Source: a virus. Taken from it: a stretch of 41,666 nt of DNA. The DNA is taken from positions 1-41,666 of the IMG/VR virus record IMGVR_UViG_3300023082_000020; one strand, given 5' to 3'. How positions within the stretch are numbered: position 1 is the stretch's first letter; every line of letters starts with the position of its first letter. Both the position numbers and the translations under genes were made by a program. Below are positions 6,531 to 13,312 of this stretch, piece by piece. The notes under the pieces are model-generated. The model had not been told where the DNA came from. It did not search any database and saw only the letters and a program-made list of their open reading frames with translations.

Positions 6531-6544
6531 CGGTTATTTATGAT
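6512..6544 (+). promoter_or_regulatory. Rightward promoter for the HTH gene and replication block
   Basis: TTGTCA (6512-6517), 17 bases, TATTTA (6535-6540) is one reading; TTGCCA (6518-6523), 15 bases, TATGAT (6539-6544) is the alternative with a better -10. Either would start transcription near 6547-6551, just ahead of the GGAGG at 6556-6560 that serves the ATG at 6565. Confidence 0.45.
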
Positions 6545-6564
6545 CCGACACTAACGGAGGCGCT

Positions 6565-6759
6565 ATGTTAAGCGAGGTTGAAATGCGGCAGCGGCTTCGA
6601 ATGGCCATGACCGAATACGGGGGGCAGAAGCGCATAGCTGAGAAGGCTGGCGTTACACCGTCTGCTGTATCCCAGATGGTAAAGCGGGAGGGCTCTGTCA
6701 GCGATGATGTGGCTAGGGCTCTCGGCTACCGAAAGGCTGTCGTGTACTTCCCGGCTTAA
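6565..6759 (+). CDS. Cro-like helix-turn-helix regulator
   Basis: A 64-residue protein that is essentially one HTH: GGQKRIAEKAGVTPSAVSQ is helix-turn-helix with the typical A..AGVT..AVSQ pattern, followed by VSDDVARALGYRK, the last helix of Cro-like domains, and a short VVYFPA tail. It lies directly downstream of a divergent promoter pair with a dyad and has a strong GGAGG site. It likely represses one or both promoters. It is immediately followed by a leftward-reading terminator. Confidence 0.8.
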   Translation: MLSEVEMRQRLRMAMTEYGGQKRIAEKAGVTPSAVSQMVKREGSVSDDVARALGYRKAVVYFPA

Positions 6760-6795
6760 AAAAAGGCCCGCTGCGGGTTGTTGGCGCAGCGGGCC
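6758..6795 (-). terminator. Strong intrinsic terminator for leftward transcription
   Basis: A perfect 11-bp GC-rich stem (6765-6775 with 6785-6795) and a nine-base loop. The run of seven A at 6758-6764 becomes a U tract after the stem only on the minus strand, so full intrinsic termination acts on leftward transcripts. Rightward transcripts meet the stem without a U tract. No leftward gene lies just to the right, so it appears to shield the HTH gene and the divergent promoters from antisense transcription. Confidence 0.75.
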
Positions 6796-6847
6796 GATAT
6801 GGAGCCACCGAGGAGATGGTTGCGTAACCCCGTCAAGGATTAAGCAC

Positions 6848-7012
6848 ATGGATTATACCGAAAACGCTAGGTTGCGGCAAGCCGTCGTTATGGCGGTGGA
6901 GCGGGCACGCTTAGCCCTGAGCCTCGCAGCGTCGGCAGACAGCCCGGTTAAGGTGATAATTTCTCACCTTAATGGAGAAATCACGTTCAGCGTGAAGCTG
7001 GACGATGCCTGA
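6848..7012 (+). CDS. Small hypothetical protein, 54 aa
   Basis: Starts MDYTENARLRQ at 6848, with AAGGA about nine bases upstream. A long Ala/Leu/Arg helix (QAVVMAVERARLALSLAAS) is followed by a strand pair (VKVIISHLNGEITFSVKL). No motif recognised. Its stop TGA overlaps the next start as TGATG, so it is coupled to the initiator-like gene. Confidence 0.65.
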   Translation: MDYTENARLRQAVVMAVERARLALSLAASADSPVKVIISHLNGEITFSVKLDDA

Positions 7013-7353
7013 TGCAATGGCTTCGGTTGTATCTGACGGTTCCCGATGATCCCAAGGTTCAAGGTCTGAGCGATCGTGATTTTCGCCATTGGATCAATCT
7101 GCTGTGCCTCGCCGGACGCGATAAAGGCCGTTTGCCTCCGATCCAGGACATCGCTTTCACGCTGCGGATCAAGCAGAATGAGGTCGTCCAGATCCTTAGG
7201 CGAATGGAGGATCGGGGTTTGTTTCGAGAGGAGGCAGACGAGCATGGAATTGTCGCTGTCAGGCCGAATAATTGGCAAAATCGACAGTACAAGTCGGACA
7301 CGTCAGCTGAACGAATGCGGCGTCTCAGAGAGCGGAAACGCGACAGTGAGTGA
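7012..7353 (+). CDS. Phage replication initiator-like winged-helix protein, shortened C-terminus
   Basis: A 113-residue protein opening MQWLRLYLTVPDDPKVQ and containing NLLCLAGRDKGRLPPIQDIAF and a winged-helix region (KQNEVVQILRRMEDRGLF). It ends with NWQNRQYKSDTSAERMRRLRERK. This is the N-terminal layout of many phage replisome-organiser/initiator proteins, placed here just upstream of a helicase. The frame stops at a TGA; 18 further sense codons follow in the same frame to a TAA at 7408-7410, ending GPDTETDTDK, the kind of Asp-Thr tail expected in relatives. So the gene may be truncated by a recent stop or shift. Confidence 0.65.
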   Translation: MQWLRLYLTVPDDPKVQGLSDRDFRHWINLLCLAGRDKGRLPPIQDIAFTLRIKQNEVVQILRRMEDRGLFREEADEHGIVAVRPNNWQNRQYKSDTSAERMRRLRERKRDSE

Positions 7354-7424
7354 CGTCACAGTGACGGCCTTGGTGACGGACCAGATACAGAGACAGATAC
7401 AGACAAGTAAGAAAGGGGCTTAGC

Positions 7425-7598
7425 GTGGAAGGAAGTGAGAATCAGATTCCAGAGGATGCTTTGACGGCATGGACGAATTACGAGCCGCCTGAGATTCACC
7501 CGCCGTTTCGAGACATGCACCTCGCGGTCATGCAGAGACATGCGTTCATCTCGGGCTACCTAGCGGCAAAGCGCAACACACCTCCAAGCCAACCTTAA
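7425..7598 (+). CDS. Small hypothetical protein with GTG start, 57 aa
   Basis: A frame from the GTG at 7425, preceded by AAAGGGG seven bases upstream, to TAA at 7598. It begins VEGSENQIPED and contains a Pro-rich section (NYEPPEIHPPFRDMH) and a helix ending YLAAKRN. It fills the space between the initiator gene and the next gene, with codon usage like its neighbours. No motif recognised. Confidence 0.55.
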   Translation: MEGSENQIPEDALTAWTNYEPPEIHPPFRDMHLAVMQRHAFISGYLAAKRNTPPSQP

Positions 7599-7622
7599 AA
7601 CCTTGAGACAGGAGGATTAGAG

Positions 7623-7994
7623 ATGAGGATTATTCTGGACATCAATGACATACAGGACGCTCAGAAATGCCTCTCGCTTGCCCTTGAGCAACAGAGGAGG
7701 GATAGTGAGGCAGATTTTGGGTACTGGTCTCCGGTTGATCCTACTTTCGATGCTTACATCCGCTCGACAAAAAACGGCGTGTCCGTTCGTGGCCGTAGAA
7801 CCGCCAAGCAACCGAGAAAGACAATGGATAAGCCAAGAGACGATGAGCTAGAGGCTATTTCGAGATTCAAGGCATTCCAAGCTCTGGAGGAATTGAAGCG
7901 ACGCAACCCAGACGCCGATTGGAACCGCGATCCCCCTTGCCCTGATTGTGGATCTATGGCTCATTTCGAGTGTGATGGATCAGGGAAGGCGTGA
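7623..7994 (+). CDS. Hypothetical protein with C-terminal Cys cluster
   Basis: A 123-residue protein with GGAGG ahead of the ATG. The N-terminal part begins MRIILDINDIQDAQKCL, with a Gln/Arg-rich helix; the middle is basic (GRRTAKQPRKTMDKPR); the C-terminus ends CPDCGSMAHFECDGSG, a CxxC-x6-C arrangement that could hold a metal. No family assigned. It overlaps the next gene by a few bases. Confidence 0.6.
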   Translation: MRIILDINDIQDAQKCLSLALEQQRRDSEADFGYWSPVDPTFDAYIRSTKNGVSVRGRRTAKQPRKTMDKPRDDELEAISRFKAFQALEELKRRNPDADWNRDPPCPDCGSMAHFECDGSGKA

Positions 7995-7996
7995 CA

Positions 7997-8245
7997 ATGG
8001 ATAAAAACCTAGAGGGCTGGCAACCGATCGAGAGCGAGATTTTAGAGGCTGCCATCGATCGGATGGGATGGCCTGAGATACGAGCATTCCAACACGAGTT
8101 GCGGCGGGGGCAAGGCATTCGAGAGGATGCAGGCGGCTTCATGCTGAGAGCGATCAAAGCGCTGTTCGGTATCCATCCTAGCGAGGGTATAGAAACCTAC
8201 CAGGAAGCATGTAGGAGGATGGTGGAGGCTTATGGGAAGGATTGA
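7997..8245 (+). CDS. Hypothetical protein, 82 aa
   Basis: Start chosen at the ATG at 7997, seven bases after an AAGG motif; a GTG at 7991 that overlaps the upstream stop is also possible. The protein begins MDKNLEGWQPIESEILE and is helical and charged, with an Arg/Gly-rich turn (LRRGQGIREDAGG). No motif recognised. Its end overlaps the next gene by 14 bases. Confidence 0.6.
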   Translation: MDKNLEGWQPIESEILEAAIDRMGWPEIRAFQHELRRGQGIREDAGGFMLRAIKALFGIHPSEGIETYQEACRRMVEAYGKD

Positions 8246-8483
8246 ACTTCAGCCGCGAGCGCTACACGGATCGCCCGCAATCCCCCGCGCCCCTAACGGG
8301 TTTGGTCGTATGAAGCTGACGCCGGATGAGCGAGACTGTATAGAGCGGCAGGCTCTCTCGATATTCTCCGCGATGTCTAACAGCGGGCATGGATTTCGTG
8401 AGGCGCTGACGGCGGTATATCTCACTGGACTCCGCGATGCTTACGAACTCGCTAAGCCCACCACAGAGAGAGAAGGGCAATGA
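8232..8483 (+). CDS. Hypothetical protein, 83 aa
   Basis: Starts at ATG 8232 behind GGTGGAGG; an internal ATG at 8310 (MKLTPDERDC) has no ribosome site, so the longer form is preferred. The C-terminal part is helical (ERQALSIFSAMSN, then AVYLTGLRDAYELAK). It overlaps the helicase start by four bases. No family recognised. Confidence 0.55.
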   Translation: MGRIELQPRALHGSPAIPRAPNGFGRMKLTPDERDCIERQALSIFSAMSNSGHGFREALTAVYLTGLRDAYELAKPTTEREGQ

Positions 8484-9946
8484 AGGAACTACGGCCGCAT
8501 CAACGGGACGCAGTGGTCCTTTTGCGTAACAGTCTTCGCTCTGGCCACCGCAAACCCATGTTACAGCTCAGTGTAGCCGCTGGTAAGACCATGATAGCCG
8601 CCACGATCGTTCGCAATGCCCTGGCAAAGGGCAAGCGCGTGATTTTCGCGGCAGACGCAATCTCCCTGATCGACCAGACGGTAAGCGCATTCTGGAGCGA
8701 GGGCATTCGAGACATCGGGGTTATCCAGGCGAACCACCCTATGACGGATTATGCCCAGCCCTGTCAGGTAGCATCCGTACAAACTCTCTCCCGCAGAGCA
8801 TGCCCCAAGTTTGATATATTCATTCAGGACGAAGCCCATATGTCCTTCAAGGTCATAGGCGAGTTGATGGAGGATAACCCTGACGCGGTGTTTATCGGCC
8901 TGTCCGCTACGCCGTGGAGCAAGGGGCTTGGAAATACCTGGGATGACCTGATCAAGCCCATCGCCATGCAAGGTTTGGTGGATCTGGGCTATGTCATGCC
9001 TGTGATAGCCTATGCGCCCACGTCGCCGGATTGGAGCAAGACCAAGATCAAGGCGGGCGATCTGGATGAGGACGCCGTTGCCCATGTGATGGGAGGCGAA
9101 AAGATCGTTGCGGACGCAATCGCTTCGTGGAGGGAGTTGGGGGACAATCGGCCCACCTTCGCATTCGACGTGAATTGCGCGACGGCTCAGAACACATGTG
9201 ATCGGTTCAACGAGGCTGGTATTCCGTGGGGCTACATCGATGGAAAGACCGAAGCGGCAGACCGGAAGCGGATTTTCGAGCAGCTAGACCGAGGTGAGAT
9301 TATGGGTATCTCGTCGGTTGCGGCACTCATCAAGGGCGTTGATCGGCGCGTTGCCTGCATCTTGTGGCGCGCCGCTACGAAAAGCCCGATCAAGCTCGTT
9401 CAGGGCATCGGCAGGGGGCTTAGGGACAACCCACCGTGGAAAGATTGCATTGTGATCGACCAAACTGGCAGCCTGCTTACGTTGGGCTTGCCGGTGGACA
9501 TCGATCGCCCATCGCTTTGCACGAAGGTCAAGGGCGAGAAGTCGGAGGGTGAAGCGCAGGCGGCTAGGCTTCCATCGCCTTGTCCGAAATGCGGAAGGCT
9601 CAAGACGGCAAAGATTTGCGTTTGTGGGTTTGAAAGCAAGCGCGAGACGGATGTTGTCGAGGGTGCCGGGCGTCTTGGCCTGCTGAATGGGGCTAGAACC
9701 GGCCCTACAAAGCCGAAAGCATCTGATGCGGATAAAATCCTCTTCTTCCGAGAATGCCTCTCCTACGCCCGTTTAAAGGGAAAACAGGATGGGTGGGCTT
9801 CTCACTTGCATCGCCAACGGTTCGGAGAATTTCCTACGCATCGGCCAAGCGAGGTGCAGCCGGTCAACCCATCGCCGGGCACGTTGAGCTATATCCGCGC
9901 CCAAAACATTCGCAGAGCAAAGGGACAGGCCAAACATGCCCGTTGA
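8480..9946 (+). CDS. Superfamily 2 DEAD/DEAH helicase
   Basis: A 488-residue SF2 ATPase. Visible motifs: Q-type start RPHQRDAV, Walker A LSVAAGKT (30-37), Walker B DEAH (117-120), motif III SAT (142-144), a second RecA-like domain with DGKTEAADRKRIF and motif VI QGIGRGLR (307-314). A C-terminal zinc ribbon (C367, C370, C379, C381) follows. The P-loop is unusual: the common PTGSGKT is replaced by SVAAGKT, though GKT is kept. Such helicases (resembling UvsW and RecQ-like restriction helicases) unwind branched DNA in phage replication and recombination. Downstream of the initiator-like gene, it is probably a replication helicase. Confidence 0.85.
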   Translation: MKELRPHQRDAVVLLRNSLRSGHRKPMLQLSVAAGKTMIAATIVRNALAKGKRVIFAADAISLIDQTVSAFWSEGIRDIGVIQANHPMTDYAQPCQVASVQTLSRRACPKFDIFIQDEAHMSFKVIGELMEDNPDAVFIGLSATPWSKGLGNTWDDLIKPIAMQGLVDLGYVMPVIAYAPTSPDWSKTKIKAGDLDEDAVAHVMGGEKIVADAIASWRELGDNRPTFAFDVNCATAQNTCDRFNEAGIPWGYIDGKTEAADRKRIFEQLDRGEIMGISSVAALIKGVDRRVACILWRAATKSPIKLVQGIGRGLRDNPPWKDCIVIDQTGSLLTLGLPVDIDRPSLCTKVKGEKSEGEAQAARLPSPCPKCGRLKTAKICVCGFESKRETDVVEGAGRLGLLNGARTGPTKPKASDADKILFFRECLSYARLKGKQDGWASHLHRQRFGEFPTHRPSEVQPVNPSPGTLSYIRAQNIRRAKGQAKHAR

Positions 9947-10238
9947 ACCCGCCTGGACACGCTACCGCACTGGCATGATAGCCATACTCCCCAGTGCCCA
10001 AGGTGATGAACTACGGTATCGGTGTGGGATATGCCTGTTACGAGACAATGCATCCGCTGCTCTGGCTAAGGCGAACGACATCGCCATACCCCTGCTTGTG
10101 GAGGTTCAGCGCATGGGTATCGACTACGCCCACAGCAACGAGAAGCACCTCCTGAAACCTGTGTGGAGCGCGATGCTGGGAATGTTTAGCTCAGCGCGGC
10201 GGTTGAATGAGGCTTGCAATGCGGTTCGGAACGTGTAG
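9936..10238 (+). CDS. Hypothetical protein, 100 aa
   Basis: Starts MPVEPAWTRYRTG, overlapping the end of the helicase gene by 11 bases. One CGIC pair near residue 30, then a helical region (NDIAIPLLVEVQRMG) and a basic C-terminus. No family recognised; the frame is supported by position and by codon usage. Confidence 0.55.
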   Translation: MPVEPAWTRYRTGMIAILPSAQGDELRYRCGICLLRDNASAALAKANDIAIPLLVEVQRMGIDYAHSNEKHLLKPVWSAMLGMFSSARRLNEACNAVRNV

Positions 10239-10262
10239 TGTTCGTGACATAGGAGATGAGAG

Positions 10263-10607
10263 ATGAGCACGGACATTTGGATCGGGGAAAAGAGTTTCAA
10301 CTACACGCACAATTGCTCTGCGGTGTGGTACGACCATATCCCAGATACCGGTAAGGGCGGGGGCTTCCGAGAGATTGCCGGGATGACCGGAAAGCAAGCG
10401 TTTCCCATCCTGTCTGCCGCTTTTGATCGCTTGGACCAAACTCGGCATGGTCTGTGGGTAAGCGGTGCTGTGGGTGAGCCGCGCATGTCAGCTCGCTATG
10501 ACGCTCCCAATGGATGGGGATCCTTGATTGGAGCGCTGATTTTCATGGCTTGCATAATGGCCGCTTGTGCCGAAAACCCTCGGAAAAAAGTTGGGCTGTC
10601 GATATGA
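10263..10607 (+). CDS. Conserved phage protein, paralogue of the protein at 1678-2004
   Basis: A 114-residue protein with the same ordered blocks as the leftward gene at 1678-2004: FNYTHN (12-17), GMTGKQAF, an ARYDAPNGWGS block (about 80-90), then IMAAC and NPRKKV at the C-terminus. GGAG precedes the ATG. The two copies differ throughout, so the duplication is old or one copy was acquired from a related phage. The conserved Asn/Trp/Gly blocks suggest a compact fold but show no catalytic signature. Stop overlaps the next start as ATGA. Confidence 0.75.
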   Translation: MSTDIWIGEKSFNYTHNCSAVWYDHIPDTGKGGGFREIAGMTGKQAFPILSAAFDRLDQTRHGLWVSGAVGEPRMSARYDAPNGWGSLIGALIFMACIMAACAENPRKKVGLSI

Positions 10608-10804
10608 CCAACTCTACCAACCGCACACGCCTACACCGCCAACGCCAGCGAGAGAAGCTAGAAACGATGGAGAGTGCTTTGAAGCGGCTGGGAACATATG
10701 AGGCTTTCAGCATAGAGGCTCTTGGCCGCTCGGCTAGTGCGGAAGTTGTGGCTCGTGTGGCTTATGCCCGCCAAGCCCTCTCACAAGGAAAGACAGGGAT
10801 ATGA
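10604..10804 (+). CDS. Small basic helical protein, 66 aa
   Basis: Start set at 10604 by ATGA overlap with the previous gene. It begins MTNSTNRTRLHRQRQREKLE, a strongly basic helix that could contact nucleic acid, then an alanine-rich helical end (SASAEVVARVAYARQALSQ). No family recognised. Its stop overlaps the next gene as ATGA. Confidence 0.65.
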   Translation: MTNSTNRTRLHRQRQREKLETMESALKRLGTYEAFSIEALGRSASAEVVARVAYARQALSQGKTGI

Positions 10805-11010
10805 TCCGGTTTTACCGCGATGGTTGGGCGATGAGCCTGTCGATCGTCGTTCGCTACGGCACCGCTGAGCGTGAGCCGCTTGGGTTGATGGTAAAATGGT
10901 TGCGGAAGACCAACGGGCAGATGTTCAGCGAGCGTGAGGGGTTATACCGGCACTCCGTAAAACTCGGGCCGCTCTACGTGCGCACCTTCGCTCGAAAGAA
11001 AGCCGCATGA
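10801..11010 (+). CDS. Small hypothetical protein, 69 aa
   Basis: ATGA-coupled on both sides. A beta-rich, basic protein (IVVRYGTAEREPLGLMVKW, then LYVRTFARKKAA). No motif recognised. Confidence 0.6.
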   Translation: MIRFYRDGWAMSLSIVVRYGTAEREPLGLMVKWLRKTNGQMFSEREGLYRHSVKLGPLYVRTFARKKAA

Positions 11011-11159
11011 CCCTCATAACCCGCCAGATCCCCACGTCAGACAGCTACCCCGGCTTAATCGCTCACGACATGGGAGAAGGCCGAGAGATCGTTGTTATGG
11101 CAACAGGACCGGAGGCTGAGGAGGTGTTGCGGCTTGCGGTAGAGGAGAGACGGAAGTGA
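11007..11159 (+). CDS. Small hypothetical protein, 50 aa
   Basis: An ATG at 11007 overlaps the previous stop, and the frame ends at 11159 in a GTGA overlap with the next gene. The protein begins MTLITRQIPTSDS and ends with an acidic helix (EAEEVLRLAVEERRK). Its exact fit at both junctions is the main support. Confidence 0.65.
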   Translation: MTLITRQIPTSDSYPGLIAHDMGEGREIVVMATGPEAEEVLRLAVEERRK

Positions 11160-11440
11160 GCAAGTTTCCGGATTTTGACCATGAAGCAGCTGATGCGATT
11201 GATGCATCAAAACGCGAGGCTGCGAGATGGGAAATTAGAGAAATGTCTCAGGGCGATGTGATGCTTATCCGTTTCCCGGAGGTTAATTTAGATGATTTCG
11301 CAAGCGACGTATCAGAAAGCTTGTCTTATGAGTGGTGGATGTGTGGCATCGACACTGCTCATAGCGTTGTTAAACAAGCGTGTATGAGGGCTGCGCTGAA
11401 CACAGCGCCAAGCCTTGCGGTAGAGGCTAAACAGGAGTAA
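11156..11440 (+). CDS. Hypothetical acidic protein, 94 aa
   Basis: GTG start overlapping the previous stop as GTGA. Begins VSKFPDFDHEAADAIDASK; a strand (DVMLIRFPEVNLDDF) and a Trp/Cys-containing segment (YEWWMCGIDTAHS) follow, then an Ala-rich tail. No family recognised. Confidence 0.6.
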   Translation: MSKFPDFDHEAADAIDASKREAARWEIREMSQGDVMLIRFPEVNLDDFASDVSESLSYEWWMCGIDTAHSVVKQACMRAALNTAPSLAVEAKQE

Positions 11441-11449
11441 ATTGAAGCC

Positions 11450-11611
11450 ATGAACCTTTTGCTAAATTCGCTGCTGATCCTCGTAGTGGTCGGCTTGTGC
11501 ATATGGGCTCTCCAGGAGTTCAGCCCTGACGCCAAGCTCACTCGTATCGGTTCGGTGATTCTGATCCTCATCGGTGTGTTTGTGATCGCGCGGCAAGCTG
11601 GCGTCCTGTAG
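11450..11611 (+). CDS. Two-pass small membrane protein, 53 aa
   Basis: Begins MNLLLNSLLILVVVG: one hydrophobic segment at residues 3-21, a short polar loop (LQEFSPDAKLTRI), then a second at 34-48 (IGSVILILIGVFVIA). It occupies an otherwise empty gap between two genes. Compact two-helix proteins like this can be membrane toxins, exclusion proteins or small holin-like proteins; nothing decides among them. Confidence 0.6.
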   Translation: MNLLLNSLLILVVVGLCIWALQEFSPDAKLTRIGSVILILIGVFVIARQAGVL

Positions 11612-11614
11612 ACC

Positions 11615-11857
11615 ATGAGCAAGCTCGATACAGCACGCGACCTAGGATACGGTGAAGACGTAGCCACGATGGATCTTGAGCATGACGCTCTCCACGGCGC
11701 TCTCTGCCATTTCCTCGCTGTGCCAAGCTACTCGCTGAAGGACGCACGCGGGGAAACCATGACCGACTGGCAGAAAGCTCTCGCTGACCTGGAGGAGGTA
11801 GCTGTGCTGGCGTGCCAAAAGCTGCGACAGATGCATAAGGTTGCCGCGCGTGCCTGA
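11615..11857 (+). CDS. Hypothetical protein, 80 aa
   Basis: Starts MSKLDTARDLGYGED, an acidic front, then a helical region (WQKALADLEEVAVLACQKL). No strong ribosome site before the ATG. It overlaps the terminase small subunit gene by eight bases at its end, and the AAGG inside it serves that gene. No family recognised. Confidence 0.55.
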   Translation: MSKLDTARDLGYGEDVATMDLEHDALHGALCHFLAVPSYSLKDARGETMTDWQKALADLEEVAVLACQKLRQMHKVAARA

Positions 11858-12275
11858 TTCACGCTGGTCAGAGGATCAGATAGAGGAGATGCTCCAGCGT
11901 ATGGCTAGGGGCGAAGCTATCTCACACATCGAGCTAGAGCCCAATATGCCTAGTGCTGACAGCATGGAGCGTTGGGAAGCTGCTGGAGATGATCTGGCGG
12001 GACGTATCACGCGCGCACGCACGCGAGGTTACGACTACCTCGCTGCACAGATGCGAGTAGAGGCCAGACAAGCCGAGGATGCTGCTCTAGGGCGCCTGAA
12101 ATTCGACGCAGACCGCTGGTATCTCTCCAAAATCGCCTCTCGCAAATACGGTGACAAAACCCTCATAGGCTCTGATCCCGCCAACCCGCTCCCCGCTACC
12201 ACAGTCCTAGACCTCTCCGGTGTGTCCACGGAAGCGCTGCGAGAGATTGCCGCTGCTGGGGTGAAGAAGGGCTAA
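11850..12275 (+). CDS. terS: Terminase small subunit
   Basis: A 141-residue protein; start chosen at GTG 11850, nine bases after AAGG, over the TTG at 11841 that lacks a spaced site. The N-terminal HTH (WSEDQIEEMLQRMARGEAIS, then MPSADSMERWEAAGDD) and the central Arg-rich helix with YDYLAAQMR, followed by DADRWYLSKIASRKYGDKT, match the small terminase family related to Sf6. It would recognise the packaging site and load the large subunit. Eight small genes separate it from the large subunit, which is unusual. Confidence 0.8.
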   Translation: MPDSRWSEDQIEEMLQRMARGEAISHIELEPNMPSADSMERWEAAGDDLAGRITRARTRGYDYLAAQMRVEARQAEDAALGRLKFDADRWYLSKIASRKYGDKTLIGSDPANPLPATTVLDLSGVSTEALREIAAAGVKKG

Positions 12276-12306
12276 CAAATAAATTAGCGCCGTCTAACAT
12301 TTCCGG

Positions 12307-12334
12307 TTGACACCTAACGCAATACGTTTACAAG
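12307..12334 (+). promoter_or_regulatory. Candidate promoter after the terminase small subunit
   Basis: TTGACA (12307-12312, perfect -35), 16 bases, TACAAG (12329-12334). It lies in the 83-base gap between terS and the next gene, the only clear gap in this stretch, and could drive the late block starting at 12359. Confidence 0.5.
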
Positions 12335-12358
12335 GGTGGTCAGACGAGGAGATAGACG

Positions 12359-12577
12359 ATGGCAACCCGTACCGCCGCACAGAAGCTGATTGACGATTGC
12401 TGGGGCCATGGCTGCGATGACGCGCTGGACGGCCTGCCTAACAGAAATCCCTACACGGTGTTTGCTGCGCATGATGCCTACGAGAACGGCTATCGGGTTG
12501 GTAATGATCCAACGATCGGCGGCAGTGAAGATTCGATGGCAGAGCGACGTGCTCTTGGAGAAACGGCTTGTGACTGA
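12359..12577 (+). CDS. Hypothetical protein, 72 aa
   Basis: GAGGAG ahead of the ATG. Begins MATRTAAQKLIDDCWGHGCD; two Cys and one His lie in the first 20 residues, then aromatic (YENGYRVGN) and acidic stretches. No family recognised. Overlaps the next gene by eight bases. Confidence 0.55.
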   Translation: MATRTAAQKLIDDCWGHGCDDALDGLPNRNPYTVFAAHDAYENGYRVGNDPTIGGSEDSMAERRALGETACD

Positions 12578-12767
12578 GCCCAAAAACACCCGAGGCCGCA
12601 ACGCCTACATGGCTCAGTACATGGCAAAGCGCCGTGGCCCGTCATGGAAAGCCAAGGCTGAGAAGCGAGAGGCAGGGCTTAACGCTATCCTCACTCGCCT
12701 AGCTGGCAACGACAAACCCTTAGCTGTAGAGCTAAGGAAGATTGCGGAAGGTGCGTTAGATGGTTGA
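12570..12767 (+). CDS. Small basic phage protein with RNAYM motif, 65 aa
   Basis: A GTG at 12570, nine bases after GGAG, gives VTEPKNTRGRNAYMAQYMAK followed by a basic stretch and a helical tail ending LRKIAEGALDG. The RNAYMxxYMxxRR pattern recurs in small phage proteins, sometimes thought to bind nucleic acid; I know of no proven role. A shorter start at the ATG at 12609 is possible. Confidence 0.6.
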   Translation: MTEPKNTRGRNAYMAQYMAKRRGPSWKAKAEKREAGLNAILTRLAGNDKPLAVELRKIAEGALDG

Positions 12768-12948
12768 TGCTCAGTTCGTTTACCGCAACCTCTGGGATCT
12801 GGATGGCCACCCTTATCTGGGGATTCACTTTGCGTCGCGAGAAATTGCCGACAAGCAGGCTTTTGCTCAGGCAAGTCATACCGTCCTCAGGCGCAGGGTT
12901 GCATGTGTCAAAGTGATGCGCAAGACAGCAGAGGAGGCGTTAGGATGA
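12760..12948 (+). CDS. Small hypothetical protein, 62 aa
   Basis: Begins MVDAQFVYRNLWDLDGHPYL, with a beta-rich aromatic start, then a helical, basic end (TVLRRRVACVKVMRKTAEEA). Overlaps the previous gene by eight bases and the next by ATGA. No family recognised. Confidence 0.55.
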   Translation: MVDAQFVYRNLWDLDGHPYLGIHFASREIADKQAFAQASHTVLRRRVACVKVMRKTAEEALG

Positions 12949-13235
12949 GCGTTCGCAAACGATTGGCCGCATGGCTTGATCCCGAAACTGCACGCGATGC
13001 CCGGAGGCATTGGTATCTCCGCAACAGGCTGTCTGAGGCGGCGGATTGGCTCGGCGTAGACTTTCCCGTGGTCGATGCCGTTATACACTGGGCGAAGGTC
13101 AGCGAGGTCATCCACTTCTCATCGCCGGGCGACAAGTTACCTGAGCATGTTCCCGGCAAGCCCTGGATACACGGCATTTACGACTTCCGCGAACATCTTC
13201 GCAAACTTTATTCGGCGGCTGGAAAAGGTCAATGA
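12945..13235 (+). CDS. Hypothetical protein, 96 aa
   Basis: Start at 12945 by ATGA overlap. Begins MSVRKRLAAWLDPETARDAR, a basic amphipathic helix, followed by WYLRNRLSEAADWLGVDF and a C-terminal segment rich in His and Pro. No family recognised. The stop overlaps the tiny gene that follows as ATGA. Confidence 0.6.
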   Translation: MSVRKRLAAWLDPETARDARRHWYLRNRLSEAADWLGVDFPVVDAVIHWAKVSEVIHFSSPGDKLPEHVPGKPWIHGIYDFREHLRKLYSAAGKGQ

Positions 13236-13312
13236 TCCGCACCTTCCTCCGCACCGCATTCTGGCAATGGGGTAAAGACATGGCTAGGGCTGTTGAGAGG
13301 ATGTTTAGGTGA
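13232..13312 (+). CDS. Tiny coupled protein, 26 aa
   Basis: A 26-codon frame (MIRTFLRTAFWQWGKDMARA and six more residues). Its ATG overlaps the previous stop as ATGA, and its stop overlaps the next start as GTGA, so it precisely bridges two genes. The peptide is a basic amphipathic helix with Trp residues, which could sit on a membrane surface. It may be a real micro-protein or simply a translational bridge. Confidence 0.45.
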   Translation: MIRTFLRTAFWQWGKDMARAVERMFR

